A DNA stretch of 64,000 nucleotides, from positions 38,011,022 to 38,075,021 of the forward strand of contig NW_022098036.1 in assembly GCF_002288925.2 (NCBI RefSeq), written 5' to 3'. This stretch comes from Delphinapterus leucas (taxonomy: Eukaryota; Chordata; Mammalia; Artiodactyla; Monodontidae). Below, one piece after another: positions 10,711 to 26,407 of the stretch. The position numbers and the translations under genes were made by a program. A model generated the notes under the pieces. The model was not told where the DNA came from. It was given only the letters and a program-made list of their open reading frames with translations, and searched no databases. How positions within the stretch are numbered: position 1 is the first letter of the stretch; each line of letters starts with the position of its first letter.

Positions 10711-11559
10711 TCCACTGGATAACTACCCAGTTTACCAACAATGGAACTTTTAGCCGTTGCACTGCCAGTTTGTGCTCGGTTTCTGTTCTATCATCACCAG
10801 TGATAGTGTCCTTTGCCAGCTGCCTGGCTACGTGGATGGTGATCCAACTCCAAAACTTCATTTTAGAGCCTATTTTCTTGGACCATTCTCAACACCAGTG
10901 GCTGCAAGTTGGGTCCCTGGGTAGGCTAACTATGATGAGCATGCAGAAATGTTCTTAGGATCAACATCTGTAGAAGGAATGGAAAGGAAGCAGAAGGGGT
11001 AAATTGGGCTGTAATGTATTATCAACAAAAGCCACTGTTGCCCCCTTGAGAAACTCTGAAGCCGGGATAACCTGTGGAGTTGTCCAAAATTGTGACAGGG
11101 TGCTGGGCCCTTATACGCCTGTTTTGATCAGTCCCTCCATGAAGGCTGCTAGGGCATGCAGCTGTCTTTAGCTGAGGCAATTCCTGAAAAGGCCTGACAG
11201 GTGAAGGCTGTTTGACAGCAGCTGGACAATAAATCCTTCATTTCTGAAGGGAGGTCTGGATAGCACATCAGTGTCTGCTACATAGCTTTATGTGAGTTCT
11301 TCTAATTATAATTTTCTTCTAAAATTTTTTTAAATTGTAACTTTAATGAATAAGTTTTTTCTCATGAGAAAGCTGTAAAATAGAATTCTTTTAAGAACTA
11401 TATATATTTTTACTCATAATAAGATGGACAATTTTTTCCTAAGTCATTTTTGAAAAACTGAGCTATTTTAGTTTTGATTTGTATCATTTTAATATCAGAA
11501 GTGTCATCATAGAATTCTGAAATGCTAATCTTAGTGGTTGAAATTTACAACTAGCAGAT
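10711..11559. other. Unassigned intronic sequence
   Basis: Includes a less AT-rich part at 11030-11280 that looks repeat-derived but is not placed in a family. No exon recognised. Confidence 0.4.
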
Positions 11560-11705
11560 CTTAAGAAGACATCTAATTCAGCCCTCTTATTTGACAAATG
11601 AGTAAGCTGAGAATGAGTGAGCTAAGGGGTTATAAAGCTAGTTAGTGACAAGTAAGGATTTGAATGTAGGTCTCCAAACTCCCGACTAGTATCCTTTTAT
11701 CAGTA
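11560..11705 (-). repeat. MIR fragment, antisense
   Basis: 'ttgacaaatgagtaagctga' and 'aaagctagttagtgacaag' match the reversed MIR core (lower-strand reading). Confidence 0.7.
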
Positions 11706-13529
11706 TTCCTTATCTTAGTTTCTTACAATAATTTCTAAGAAAAGAGTATTAGGGTTCTGAAACTGAGCAAGAGTTTTTTTTATGGCTTTTAAAGTCATTT
11801 TGTTGCTCCTGGGAACCATGGTAAACAGTATGCAGATGCTTCAGTGATGACAACAGCAATAATAATAAAGCCAACTTTTGGAGTATATCATTTTCATCAG
11901 TCCTGAAATCATTTTGGACAGATGAATCTGATTTATTTTTAACCTTTCTGGAAGATGATTCCACAGTTATCTTTGGAAACTTCTTCCTGATGACTATGGG
12001 TTATCAGATAATGGAAACTCTTCACTATTTGCTGGCAGGATCATACAGTGAACATATGATTATCAAATGAGGTCTGAAAGTGCTCTACAATTTTAAAATT
12101 TAGTGTTTTATTTTCAATGGTAGATTATCTTAAACATGTTCTGGATCACCTGAGTCATAATTGAATACTTTCACTTGATGCTGGGGTTAGAATATGTGTT
12201 AGTTTTTGGTGGTGCCAAGTGTTACTGTTTTGATTGTTAGGGACTAATATTAAGGAAAAGAATAGAAGTACTAGTCTTAATGAATAAGATGCTTTTGAGT
12301 TAACTGAAGACCAAATGCTTTTTTAGCATCAGGAATTAATGTTTCATAATAATGTGAAACTGAGAAGAATTTACCTGCCTTATTACCATTTAGTAGTACA
12401 GGCATTCCAATCTTAAAGGAAGCTTATGGTGGTTCAGTTAGTGCCATTTTTGTGTTGTGAGTAGAGATTTATTCAGCAAAACCATGCCATTTTTTTAAGT
12501 GTGTTAAATTGAATTTTATTTAGAAGTTTTGTATTTGGTTTTTGGTTTATCTGACTTTCCGTATTTATGTAAGATCTGTATGCATAAAGAGTTTACTTAA
12601 AGGTTTATGTTTATCAACTATAATGTGATAAAAATTAATTTTTAAAAAGTTTGTGTTTGCATAGGTTTAAATAACGTTAGGATTACAACTTTTGTAAATA
12701 ACTGGAAACTGCAGGAACGTTTCTCCTTTTTAAGGGGTCTGTATATTATTGAAGTTTGAGAATGTCTTTCTTCAGAGTTCTAAGTTGATGTTGGGCTACC
12801 TAAAAGTACATACTTAAACTTTATGAAAGTTTTAATGAATGTGCAGTCATATTAATATATGTGTGTGTGTAGGCAAGGAAGGAGGAAAGGGGAGATTTTC
12901 TTGTGTAGAAGAAAAATATTATAAATTATAATAATAGGAATTAGGTTTCTTCTGAATAAAGGGTTTGATGCCATTGACTCGTGGGAGGAAGTTATGATAA
13001 TTTCAGTCTTCAAAGATTCACTCTATTTCTCATGCTATATTGAATTCTTTTGAATGTTCTAACTCTTGAAAAAAATTCTGTAGTGAATCTTGTAATGAAA
13101 AACCTGCTAATTTGTAAGTTGAAATTTTGGCAGATTGCGATTTAGTAGAGTTTAAGTATTTATGATGGACTAGTCATGATCTACCTGGTAAGATCTACTC
13201 AATAAATCTAATTGTAGATAAATACCTGTTTTGGGGTCAGGCACAACTTGTAGTTTACTCACATTATTATATAATAGGGGAATATAAATGTGTATGAAAA
13301 TAATTGTGATGAGTTCAGCTGAGTATAGAAGTTTTATTGAGTGAGTACTTTTGAGATATTTCACTAATTTTAATTTATAATATTAATAAGATATCGTTTG
13401 TCACCACCATTTTCCTTCTAATTTTCATCTATATGTATGTCATTAAACTTTCCACTGGACTTTTTTTTCTTTCCTTCCTTCCTCACCCCCCCCCCTGCCC
13501 CCCCCCCCCCGCCCTTTCTTCCTGGCCTG
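11706..13529. other. AT-rich intronic sequence
   Basis: About 1.8 kb with no recognised exon, RNA or repeat family. A C-rich homopolymer tract with long C runs lies at 13486-13510. Confidence 0.45.
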
Positions 13530-14487
13530 CTAGTTGCCACACACTGTTCTAAATGCTTGGGATATAACCATGAACTAAACAATCAAATATTCCTGCTCTC
13601 ATGAAACTTAGATTCTTGTGGGGTCTGAGGGTGGGAGGAAGCAAGCAATAACATGTAAATAAATTGTTGAGAAACTGTATGAATAGATAAAGAAGAAATT
13701 TTTGTTAGAAAGTGATTAAGCGTTGTGGTAAGAGAAAAAAGTAGAGGAGGGTTAGGGCAATTAAGAGTATATGGGGAGGGCTTCCCTGGTGGCGCAGTGG
13801 TTAAGGATCCCCTGCCAATGCAGGGAACACGGGTTTGAGCCCTGGTGCGGGAAGATCCCACAAGCCACGGAGCAACTAAGCCCGTGCGCCACAACTACTG
13901 AAGCCCACGCGCCTGGAGCCCGTGCTCCGCAGCAAGAGAAGCCACCACAATGAGAAGCCTGTGCACCGCAAAGAAGAATAGCCCCTACTCACTGCAACTA
14001 GAGAAAGCCCACGCGCAGCAACAAAGACCCAATGCAGCCAAAAATAAATAAATAAAATTTAAAAAAAAGAGTATATGGGGATGTGGAACAGTTTGTAATT
14101 TTTAAAAGGATAGTTAGGATAGGTGTCACTGAGAAGAGGACATTTGAGCAAAGTTTGAGTAATGGAGTTAATTTGTGTGAAGGAAGAACTCACTGGCATT
14201 GCTGTTAGTGGAAAAGTCCCCAAGGCAAATAGGTGCGTGCTTGATGGGTTCAGAAACTAGCAAGATGACCCATGTGGTTAAGGTGGAGTGAAGTCCACGG
14301 GGGAAGAGTGGTGGGAAAGGATACCTGAGATGTAAAAAGGACCAGACAATTAGGACTTTGTTGGCCATCATAAGGATTTGGGCTTTTATTCTGGGTAAGA
14401 TGGGTAGCCATGGCAGAATTTTGAGCATAAGTGATGTGTCTGGCTTTTTGTGGGGAGGAGTGCACTGGCTGCTGAATTGAGAATAAG

Positions 14488-14490
<3 letters not shown>
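13530..14490 (+). repeat. L2 LINE fragment, split by a SINE
   Basis: 'cacactgttctaaatgcttg' at left and, after the SINE, 'ggctttattctgggta'-like sequence (14379-14400) and 'gcactggctgctgaattgag' match the L2 3' region in the + direction. Confidence 0.75.
13778..14066 (+). mobile_element. CHR SINE, long form
   Basis: 'ggcttccctggtggcgcagt' head, long 'acaactactgaagcccacg' body, 'gcagccaaaaataaataaat' tail. Perfect duplication aagagtatatgggga at 13763-13777 and 14067-14081, inserted into L2. Confidence 0.95.

Positions 14491-14530
<40 letters not shown>
14490..14530. repeat. (GT)n microsatellite
   Basis: About 20 GT units at the right end of the L2 fragment. Confidence 0.95.
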
Positions 14531-14534
<4 letters not shown>

Positions 14535-14803
14535 CATGTATCTCCCATGCTTACACAAGTGCATTGCACTTAGACAACTATATATTATGCAGAGTGTAAA
14601 TACAAGGTCTATATTTCTTTAGCCAGGGGTCAAAAGTTGGATTTTAATACTCACTTAACTAGTAACAGGGCTGTTCAAAACCTGAAATCCAGCAGGAGGA
14701 CAAATTGTGTGGAAGAAAAAATTATGCATATTTTTATCAGTGTGAGAAGAGAGAAGATTAATGAATGTTTAGAGGGGATGGTAAAATTGATAGCAACATT
14801 CTT

Positions 14804-14917
14804 TTTTTTTTGGCCATGCTGTGGCTTACAGGATCTGAATTCTCAGAAAGGGATTGAACCCAGGCCACTGCAGTGAAAGCGCCGAGTCCTAACCACTGGA
14901 CGGCCAGGGAATTTTCA
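14804..14917 (-). mobile_element. Short tRNA-derived SINE
   Basis: 'tggccatgctgtggcttaca' to 'ggacggccagggaattttc', antisense. Duplication atagcaacattctt at 14790-14803 and 14918-14931. Confidence 0.9.
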
Positions 14918-15650
14918 ATAGCAACATTCTTCATTTTAAAGTATTTTTCTTTTAATTGGGGGGACTATAGAAAAGCCTAGAAAAGAAAATGAAAATTGCT
15001 TATCTCACCACCCAGAGATAGCCATTATTAGTATTTTGGCATTCGCGTATGTATGTGTGAGTGATACTTTTAATGTATTTTTGCCTGAACTTGCAAATTG
15101 AAGTATAACATCCACTTAGTGAAGTACTCCAATTTTAAGTATATAACTTGATGAATTTTTACAAATTATACACCAATGTAAATACCACTCAAATCAAGAT
15201 AATATTGCCAGTGCCCTATATGTGTCCACCTCATTTTCACTTATTCTCTCCCGCCAACCCCTAGAAGTATCTACTATTCTGACTTCTACATCACAGATTA
15301 TTTCGTCTGTTTTTACATTTTAACTAATTTTACGGTAAATGTCCAGATTTTTTTTCCACTCAACATTGTATTTTCTCTTTTTTTTAAGCAATGGTTTTAT
15401 TTTTACCTTTTTTTTGAATTTTTGAGTTTTATTTAATTTATTTTTTATATAGCAGGTTCTTATTAGTTATCCGTTTTATACATATTAGTGTATATATGTC
15501 AATCCCAATTTCCCAATTCATCCCACCCCCCCAACACCCCACCACTTTACCCCCTTGGTGTCCATACGTTTGTTCTTGACATCTGTATCTCTATTTCTAC
15601 CCTGCAAACCAGCTCATCTGTACCATTTTTCTAGATTCTACATACATGCG

Positions 15651-19007
<3,357 letters not shown>

Positions 19008-19065
19008 TTTCTTAATCGTTTTGGGTTTGTTTTTGCAGGTCCTTTTTTTCTCTTGTGTTTCCCAC

Positions 19066-19969
19066 TTAGAGAAGTTCCTTTAGCATTTGTTGTAGAGGTG
19101 GTTTGGTGGTGCTGAATTCTCTTAGCTTTTGCTTGTCTCTAAAGCTTTTGATTTCTCCATCAAATCTGAATGAGATCCTTGCCAGGTAGAGTACTCTTGG
19201 TTGTAGGTTCTTCCCTTTCATCACTTTAAGTATGTCATGCCACTCCCTTCTGGCTTGTAGAGTTTCTGCTGAGAAGTCAGCTGTTAACCTTATGGGAGTT
19301 CCCTTGTATGTTATTTGTCGTTTTTCCCTTGTTGCTTTCAATAATTTTTCTTTGTCTTTAATTTTTGCCAATTTGATTACTGTGTGTCCTGGCGTGTTTC
19401 TCCTTGGGTTTATCCTGTATGGGACTTGCTGTGATTCCTGGACTTGGGTGGCTATTTCCTTTCCCGTGTTTGGGAAGTTTTCGACTATAATCTCTTCAAA
19501 TATTTTCTCAGGTCCTTTCTCTCTCTCCTCCTTCTGGGACCCCTATAATGCGAATGTTGTTGCGTTTAATGTTGTCCCAGAGGTCTCTTAGGCTGTCTTC
19601 ACTTCTTTTCATTCTTTTTTCTTTATTCTGTTCTGCAGCAGTGAATTCCACCATTCTGTCTTCCAGGTTACTTATCTGTTCTTCTGCCTCAATTATTCTG
19701 CAATTGATTCCTTTTCGTGTAGTTTTTATTTCAATTATTGTATTGTTCATCTCTGTTTGCTTGTTCTTTAATTCGTCTAGGTCTTTGTTAAACATTTCTT
19801 GCATCTTCTCGATCTTTGCCTCCATTCTTTTTCCGAGGTCCTGGATCATCTTCACTATCATTATTCTGAATTCTTTTTCTGGAAGGTTGCCTATCTCCAC
19901 TTTATTTAGTTGTTTTTCTGGGGTTTTATCTTGTTCCTTCATCTGGTACATAGCCCTCTGCCTTTTCAT
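19066..19969 (-). pseudogene. L1 ORF1 (RNA-binding protein), decayed
   Basis: The N-terminal part (19508-19969) is a Glu/Lys-rich coiled coil with NLEDRMVEFTAAEQNKEKR and LRDLWDNIKRNNIRIIGVPE, hallmark L1 ORF1p segments. The C-terminal part (19066-19371) has KDKEKLLKATREKRQITYKG. The two halves are in different frames with a break near 19400-19500. Confidence 0.9.
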
Positions 19970-20028
19970 CTTGTCTATCTATCTTTCTGTGTATGTGGTT
20001 TTTGTTCCGCAGGCTGCAGGATTGTAGT

Positions 20029-20250
20029 GTTTTTTTTGTTTTTTGTTTTTTTGTTTTGGCAATACACGGGCCTCTCACTGTTGTGGCCTCTCCTGTTGCG
20101 GAGCACATGCTCCGGACGCACAGGCTCAGCAGCCATGGCTCATGGGCCCAGCCGCTCCGTGGCATGTGGTATCTTCCCAGACCAGGGCACAAACTCGTTT
20201 CCCCTGCATCGGCAGGTGGACTCTCAACCACTGCGCCCCCAGGGAAGCCC
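20029..20250 (-). mobile_element. CHR SINE, short form, nested in L1 5' UTR
   Basis: T-rich run, 'caatacacgggcctctcact' to 'gcgcccccagggaagccc'. Flanks aggattgtagt (20018-20028) and aggagtgtagt (20251-20261) differ at one base. Confidence 0.9.
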
Positions 20251-20911
20251 AGGAGTGTAGTTCTTTTTGCTTCTGCTGTCTGCCCTCTGGTGGATGAGGC
20301 TATCTAAGAGGCTTGTTTAAGTTTCCTGATGGGAGGGACTGGTGGTGGGTAGAGCTGGGTGTTGCTCTGGTGGGAAGAGCTCAGTAAAACTTTAATCTGC
20401 TTGACTGCTGATGGGTGGGGCTGGGTTCCCTCCCTGTTGGTTGTTTGGCCTGAGGCAACCCAACACTGGAGCCTATGTGGGCTCTTTGGTTGGGCTAATG
20501 GAACCTTCACTCCAGTGTGTGGACTTCTGTGGTATAATTGTTTTCCGGTTTGTGAGTCGCCCACCAGTTATGGGATGTGATTTTATTGTGATTGCCCCCC
20601 TCCTACCATCTCATTGCGGCTTCTCCTTTGTCTTTGGATGTGGGATATCTTTTTTGGTGAGTTCCAGTGTCTTCCTGTCGATGACTGCTCAGCAGTTAGT
20701 TGTGGTTCCAGTGCTCTCGCAAGAGAGAGTGCACGTCCTTCTACCCTGCCACCCTGAACCAATCTCAACATTGTATTTTCTATTCCTGTGTTCCTTTTTT
20801 CACTTAAAAACAATTTTCCATGGTATTAATATTCTCCACCCTTAAGAGACATAACCAAATGTAACATGTGGACCTGATTTGACAAAAAAACCTTATAAAG
20901 ATATGTGTATA

Positions 20912-21680
20912 TATTTTTTTGAGGTATAGTTGATTTACCATGTTGTTAGTGTCAGGTTACAGCAAAAAGATTGTTTTAAATCTATAAACACACATACATA
21001 CATGTATATTCTATTTCAGATTCTTTTCCATTATAGGTTATTACAAGACATTGAATATAGTTCCCTGTGCTATACAGTGGGTCCTTGTTTATTTGTTTTA
21101 TATATAGTAGTGTGTATCTGTTAATCCCAAACTCCTAATTTATACCCCCCCTTCCCCTTTTGATAACCATAAGTTTGTTTTCCATGTCTGTGAGTCTGTT
21201 TCTGTTTTGTAAATAAGTTCATTTGTATCATTTTTTAGATTCCACAATAAGTGATATCATATAACTTGTCTTTCTCTGACTTCACTTAGTATGATATTCT
21301 CTAGATTCATCCATGTTGTTACAAATGGAATATATATGTATATTTGTAATATTCCATTATGTGTGTATACACACACACACACACACACACACACCCCACA
21401 TCTTCTTAAACCAGTTTTCTGGTGATGAGCACTTGGTTATTGTTAATAATGCTGCTGTAAACTTTGGAGTGCATGTATCAGAGTTTTTGTCTTTTCCAGA
21501 TGTATTAACAGGAGTGGGATTGCTGGATCATATGGTAATTCTATTCAGTATTTTTAGTTTTCTGAGGAACCTCCATACTGTTCTCCATAGTGGCTGCACC
21601 AATTTACATTCCCACCAACAGTGTATGAGGGTTCCCGTTTCTCCACACCCTCTCCAGCATTTATTATCTGTAGACTTTTT
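20912..21680 (-). mobile_element. L1 3' end, antisense
   Basis: 'gaggtatagttgatttacca' through 'agtggctgcaccaatttaca': L1 3' UTR and ORF2 C-terminal part, lower-strand reading. A (CA)n run lies at 21370-21393. Confidence 0.85.
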
Positions 21681-21934
21681 TTTATTTTAAAAATACTTTA
21701 CTGCTAAAAAATGCTAACCATCATCTGAGCCTTCAGCAGTGGTAGTAGTAACGTCAAAGATCACTGATTACAGATCACCATAACAAATATAATAAAAATA
21801 TTAATATTATTTAATTTTGTTAGGTGTGGTAATGGCATTTTTTCCCTGTAAACTAAATATTTGTTAGCAAAATATAGTGGAGTATTTTTGGGTGAAATAA
21901 GATATCTGAGAATTGCTTTAAAACATACCAGTGG

Positions 21935-22262
21935 CGTCACTGAAAACAAACTTGTGGTTACCAAAGGGGAAAGGTGGAGGGCGAAGGGATAACTTGGGAA
22001 TTTGGGATTAAGGTACACACACACACACACACACACACACGTGTGCGTGTATATATATATATATATAATATAAATATATATATAAAATAAACAAGGGCCA
22101 ACTGTGTAGCACAGGAAACTGTGTTCAGTATCTTCTTATAACCTATAATGGAAAAGAATCTGAAAAGTGTATGATATATATGCATATATATATACACATA
22201 AATAAAGTGAATCACTTTGCTGTATTCCTGAAACATTGTAAATCAACTATACTTCAGGTGAG
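21935..22262 (+). mobile_element. L1 3' end, sense
   Basis: 'acaaacttgtggttaccaaa' through 'attgtaaatcaactatactt', the L1 3' UTR in + orientation, with expanded (CA)n and (TA)n at 22014-22085. It lies tail-outward next to the antisense L1 on its left. Confidence 0.85.
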
Positions 22263-22328
22263 GAGGTGAAACAAGACAATCATGCATTGATTCTCTTTGG
22301 AAAGGTAGGTATTGGATACAAGGAACGT

Positions 22329-22357
22329 GTGTGTGTGCGTGCGTGTGTGTGTGTGTT
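22329..22357. repeat. (GT)n microsatellite
   Basis: Imperfect GT run containing GCGTGCGT. Confidence 0.9.
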
Positions 22358-22364
22358 AGAAGCC

Positions 22365-23250
22365 TATAACATAAAATTTATCATTTTTCTAAGTATACGG
22401 TTCAGTGGTGTTAAGTGTATTCACATTGTTGTTGAGCCAATCTCCAGAACTGTTTCATGTTGTAAAACTGAAACTCTGTATGCATTAAACAACAACCCAG
22501 TTACCCTTCCTCAAGCCCCTGGCCACCACTATTCTACTTTCTTTTTCTGTGAATTTGACTACTCTAGATACCTCCTGTAGGTGGAATCCTACATTACTTG
22601 TCTCTTTGTGACTGGCTTATTTCATATACTATAGTGTCCTCAAGGTATATCCAAGCATCAGAATTTCCTTCCTTTTTAAGGATGAATAATATTCCATTGT
22701 ATTTATATACCACAGTTTGTTTATCCATCCGTGATGGACACTTGGGTTGCTTCCCCTTTTCGACTGTTGTGAATAGTGCTGCTGTGAATATGGGTGCACA
22801 GATCTCTCTGTGAGAACCTTCTTTCAATTCTTTTGGATGTATACCTAGAAGTGAAATTGCTGGATCATGATAACTCTGTTTTTAATTTTTTAAGGAACTG
22901 GTGTACTCTTTCCCACACCTGCACCCTTTTACAGTCCCACAAACAGTGCACAAGGGTTTCAGTTTCTCTGTGTCATTGTCACCACTTATTATTTTCTGTT
23001 TTTTGAATAGCCATCATCCTAATATATGTGAGTTGATATCTCACTGTGGTTTTGATTTCCATTTCCTTAGTGATTAGTGGTGTTGATCATCTTTTCATGT
23101 GCTTATTGGCTGTTTTGTATCGCCTTTGGAGAAGTATCTATTCACATCCTTTGCTCATTTTTTAATTGGGTTATTTGTTGTTATTGAGCTTTCCCTGTAC
23201 TATGTATTATCTCCACTGTTTTGTCAGGGAGTATCCAGAAGAGGTCTTCA
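22365..23250 (-). mobile_element. L1 3' end, antisense
   Basis: 'cataaaatttatcatttttc' through 'tgaataatattccattgta' and 'tctcactgtggttttgattt': old L1 3' UTR and ORF2 C-terminus, lower strand, without intact frame. Confidence 0.85.
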
Positions 23251-23314
23251 TAAAATTTTTTAGTGTCTATACATTATGTTATATGTATTGATATATTCAA
23301 ATACAGCTTTTTAG

Positions 23315-24140
23315 TGGTATTTTTGAATAAGGCCTTTCACAATATGGCTTCTGCTAACCTTTCAGCTTTATTTCCCTTGTATCTCTCCTCCTTTTTCCTC
23401 TTCTCCTCCCCCCCACCCCCCAGTTCTCCCAGACATACATGTTCCAGTTATACTTTGTTTCTCTAAACTTGTAAAGTTAGTGTATCCTCTTTCCCCTCCA
23501 GGCCTTCACACATGCAGTTCTCTCTATGTGGAATACTTCCTCTCCTGTTTGAACTCTCTTCTGCTCCTTTTCAGTCTAAAGTTTAGCTGTCATTTGCTCT
23601 GGGAAATTATCTTTGAGCTTGCAAGTACAAAGGCCTCCTATGTGGTGAATTTCCATTATCATAATATTCATTAAGCTGCATTGCACATGCCTAGTCTATT
23701 TAATGTCGGCCCTCCACGTCCTCAGGTTCTGTATCCATGCATTCAACCAACCGCACATGGAAAATGTTCAGAAAAAAAGTTTCCAGTTAGTTCCAAAAAG
23801 CAAAACTTGAATTTGCATATGCTGGAAACTATTTATATAGCATTTACATTGTATTTACAACTATTTACATAGCATTTTCATGGTATTAGGTATTATAAGT
23901 AATCTACAGATGACTTAGAGTATAAAGGACAGTGTATGTAGGTTATATGCAAATACTATGTTATTTTATATAAGGGACCTGGAACCGATCCCCTGAGGGA
24001 TACTGAAGGAACGAATGTACTGTCTCTCTCACGGTACACTATAAGCTCTGAGAGTAGGGATTGTATTGGTCTAGTGCATCGTTGTATCCCTAGAGCCATA
24101 GGGGGCACTCAGTAAACAATTGTGGCAGTGAACACCAGTA
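23315..24140 (+). repeat. L2 LINE 3' part, split by a Tigger-type element
   Basis: 'aaggcctttcacaatatggc', 'caggccttcacacatgcag' and, after the insertion, 'ataagctctgagagtaggga' and 'actcagtaaacaattgtgg' follow the L2 3' end in order. Confidence 0.8.
23695..24030 (-). mobile_element. Tigger-type DNA transposon (MER2-like)
   Basis: 'gtcggccctccacgtcctca' at left, 'taggtattataagtaatcta' and 'atgcaaatactatgtta' inside, 'gggatactgaagg' at right match the MER2-like family. It interrupts the L2 copy. Confidence 0.75.
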
Positions 24141-24356
24141 CCAGTATTACTTCGATAGATTTCTAATATGTGTAGGGCACACTGGGTAATAATACAAAAT
24201 AGAACACAAGTTCTTTTGTTCAGGCAGCTTAAAATCTAATGGAGGAGAGTGAGGTTTCCTTTCCTCTTGCTTTGTCCTACTCTACATCACCTTTTAGTAG
24301 TGAGAACTACAGCCTGGTAAAAGATAAACTGTGGCACATAAAAATTTTAAGAGTTT

Positions 24357-24549
24357 GGGCTTCCCTGGTGGTGCAGTGGTTGAGGGTCCGCCTGCCCATG
24401 CAGGGGACACGGGTTCGTGCTCCGGTCCAGGAAGATCCCACATGCCGTGGAGCGGCTGGGCCCGTGAGCCATGGCCGCTGAGCCTGTGCATCCGTAACGG
24501 GAGAGGCCACAACAGTGAGAGGCCCGCGTACCGCAAAAAAAAAAAAAAA
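24357..24549 (+). mobile_element. CHR SINE, short cetacean form
   Basis: Head 'ggcttccctggtggtgcagt', tail 'gaggcccgcgtaccgc' plus poly(A). Duplication aaaattttaagagttt at 24341-24356 and 24550-24565. Shorter than its neighbours by an internal deletion near 'gtgcatccgtaacgggag'. Confidence 0.95.
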
Positions 24550-24760
24550 AAAATTTTAAGAGTTTATTTGAGCAAATGTCTATTCAAATGGAAGAGAAAC
24601 AAACCAGAAGTCATAGGAGCACTCTGGACAGGAGCCAGGGGAAGACTTATAGAGAGGAGGTGAAAGTAAAGCAAATAAGTTATTAGCCTAGGTAGTAGTT
24701 CCTTTATTTGGGAAAGCCTAGTTGACTGTTCATATGGTTGTCCTTAGGTTTGATTTATTA

Positions 24761-25256
24761 TTATTACTATTGTTACTACTAATATTATTATTATTGGGCT
24801 GTACTGTGTGGCATGTGGAACTTCCCGACCAGGGATGGAACCCTCGCCCCCAGCAGTGGAAGCCCGGAATCTTTTTTTTTTTTAATAAATTGATTGATTG
24901 ATTTTTGGCTGCATTGGGTCTTTGTTGCTCCACACGGGCTTTCTCTAGTTGCAGTGAGCGGGGTCCACTCCGCTGTGGTGCGCGGACCTCTCATTGCAGT
25001 GACTTCTCTTGTTGCAGAGCGCAGGCTTCAGTAATTGTTGAAGCACGCGGGCTCAGTAGTTGTGGCTCGCGGACTCTCGAGCTCAGGCTCAGTAGTTCTG
25101 GCACACAGGCTTAGTTGCTCCGTGGCATGTGGGATCTTCCCAGGCCAGGGCTCGAACCTGTGTCCCCTGCAGTGGCAGGCGGATTCTTAACCACTGCGCC
25201 ACCAGGGAAGTCCTAGAAGCACGGAATCTTAACCACTGGACCACCAGGGAAGTCCT
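24761..25256 (-). mobile_element. SINE split by a second SINE (outer copy)
   Basis: Outer element: 'ttgggctgtactgtgtggca' ... 'gcagtggaagcccggaatct', interrupted, then 'taaccactggaccaccaggg'. Duplication aggtttgatttatta at 24746-24760 and 25257-25271 is exact. Confidence 0.92.
24874..25217 (-). mobile_element. CHR SINE, long form (inner copy)
   Basis: Poly(T), 'tttttggctgcattgggtct' to 'gcgccaccagggaagtcct', with flanks agcccggaatctt (24861-24873) and agcacggaatctt (25218-25230), one mismatch. It sits inside another SINE. Confidence 0.92.
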
Positions 25257-25439
25257 AGGTTTGATTTATTAACCTTTAGGCATTACAGGCTTAGGTTTTG
25301 GTTTGGCTATGTAGGCTCCTAAGGCATTAAAACCAACTCATTCTAATGGCTTCCTTGTTTAATTTAACAGGGCTAAATGATGTGATCGTATCTGGTCAAA
25401 GGCTGATGAAAATAGAGCCTAGGACTATGTATTGCTAAC

Positions 25440-25955
25440 TTGACCCTGAAGCAGCTGATTATACTGTGGTCAGCCTCCTTGACCTTCCCTGAATTCCATC
25501 CAAAGGGCAGATTCAAGCAGTTGCTTATCAGAGAAGGGAGGGAATGCAGAAACAAAGGAACAGCAGTCAAGAACAATAATGCAGGGTCCTGGTTCTTCCT
25601 CAAGGAATATATATAACAATACCTTTGAGTTCTTCTGTAGGAACTAAGGCCCCCACCCAGGTGGAGGATGGTAACTTCAGGCTGAGCACAAGATTCCTGG
25701 AACACTGCCCTATTACCTCACCACCAACCAATCAGAAGAAAGTCTGCACAGAGTGGAAGACAACAGAGACTCTGACCCCCTCTCAAAATGGTTCTCCTTT
25801 TAAAAACTTTCATGGTCAAGCAGAATCTTCAGAGTTGGTTTTTGGATACGAGTCCACCTTCTCCCCAGGTTGCCGGACTACTGAATAAAGGAACTTTTCC
25901 TTTCCAACCAACACCCTGTTGAGTATTGGCTTTTTGAGCGGTGAGCAGCAGAACC
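25440..25955 (+). mobile_element. Class I ERV long terminal repeat, probably solo
   Basis: Gammaretrovirus-like LTR layout: 'caccaaccaatcagaagaa' CCAAT-type region, poly(A) signal AATAAA at 25884-25889 followed by 'cttttcctttccaaccaac' and 'gagtattggctttttgagcg'. No matching internal region or second copy is seen. Edges approximate. Confidence 0.6.
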
Positions 25956-26182
25956 TGAGTTTGTTTAAAAAAACAAATAGACGGTTACTTCTTTAGCAAA
26001 GATGGGTTTATTTGGGATCAGAAGAGAATTGCACTTCGAGGTATGTAACCATGGCAAGCCATGCACATTCTAGGACTTTCTATATACCTGTCATATATTC
26101 ATATCATTACTTTTCCATTAGTTTTAAAGATGTGCAACAAATTAAGCTATTAGAATTCCTAGTGCCAAAATTGCATGAGCAG

Positions 26183-26390
26183 GGCTTCCCTGGTGGAGCA
26201 GTGGTTGAGAATCCGCCTGCCGATGCAGGGGACGCAGATTCGTGCCCTGGTCCGGGAGGATCCCACATGCCGCGGAGCGGCTGGGCCCGTGGGCCGTGGC
26301 CCCTGGGCCTGTGCGTCCGGAGCCTGTGCTCCGCAGTGGGAGAGGCCACAGCGGTGAGAGGCCCGCATATTGCAAAAAAAAAAAAAAAAA
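26183..26390 (+). mobile_element. CHR SINE, short cetacean form
   Basis: 'ggcttccctggtggagcagt' to 'gaggcccgcatattgc' plus A run. Perfect 17-base duplication caaaattgcatgagcag at 26166-26182 and 26391-26407: a young insertion. Confidence 0.96.
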
Positions 26391-26407
26391 CAAAATTGCA
26401 TGAGCAG

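Noticed and set aside
19548..20027. 159-codon plus-strand frame with membrane-like segments
   Set aside because: Antisense of L1 ORF1.
21370..22085. Regular short repeats that might suggest an array
   Set aside because: Simple (CA)n and (TA)n runs inside L1 3' UTRs; no spacers, so no CRISPR-like structure.
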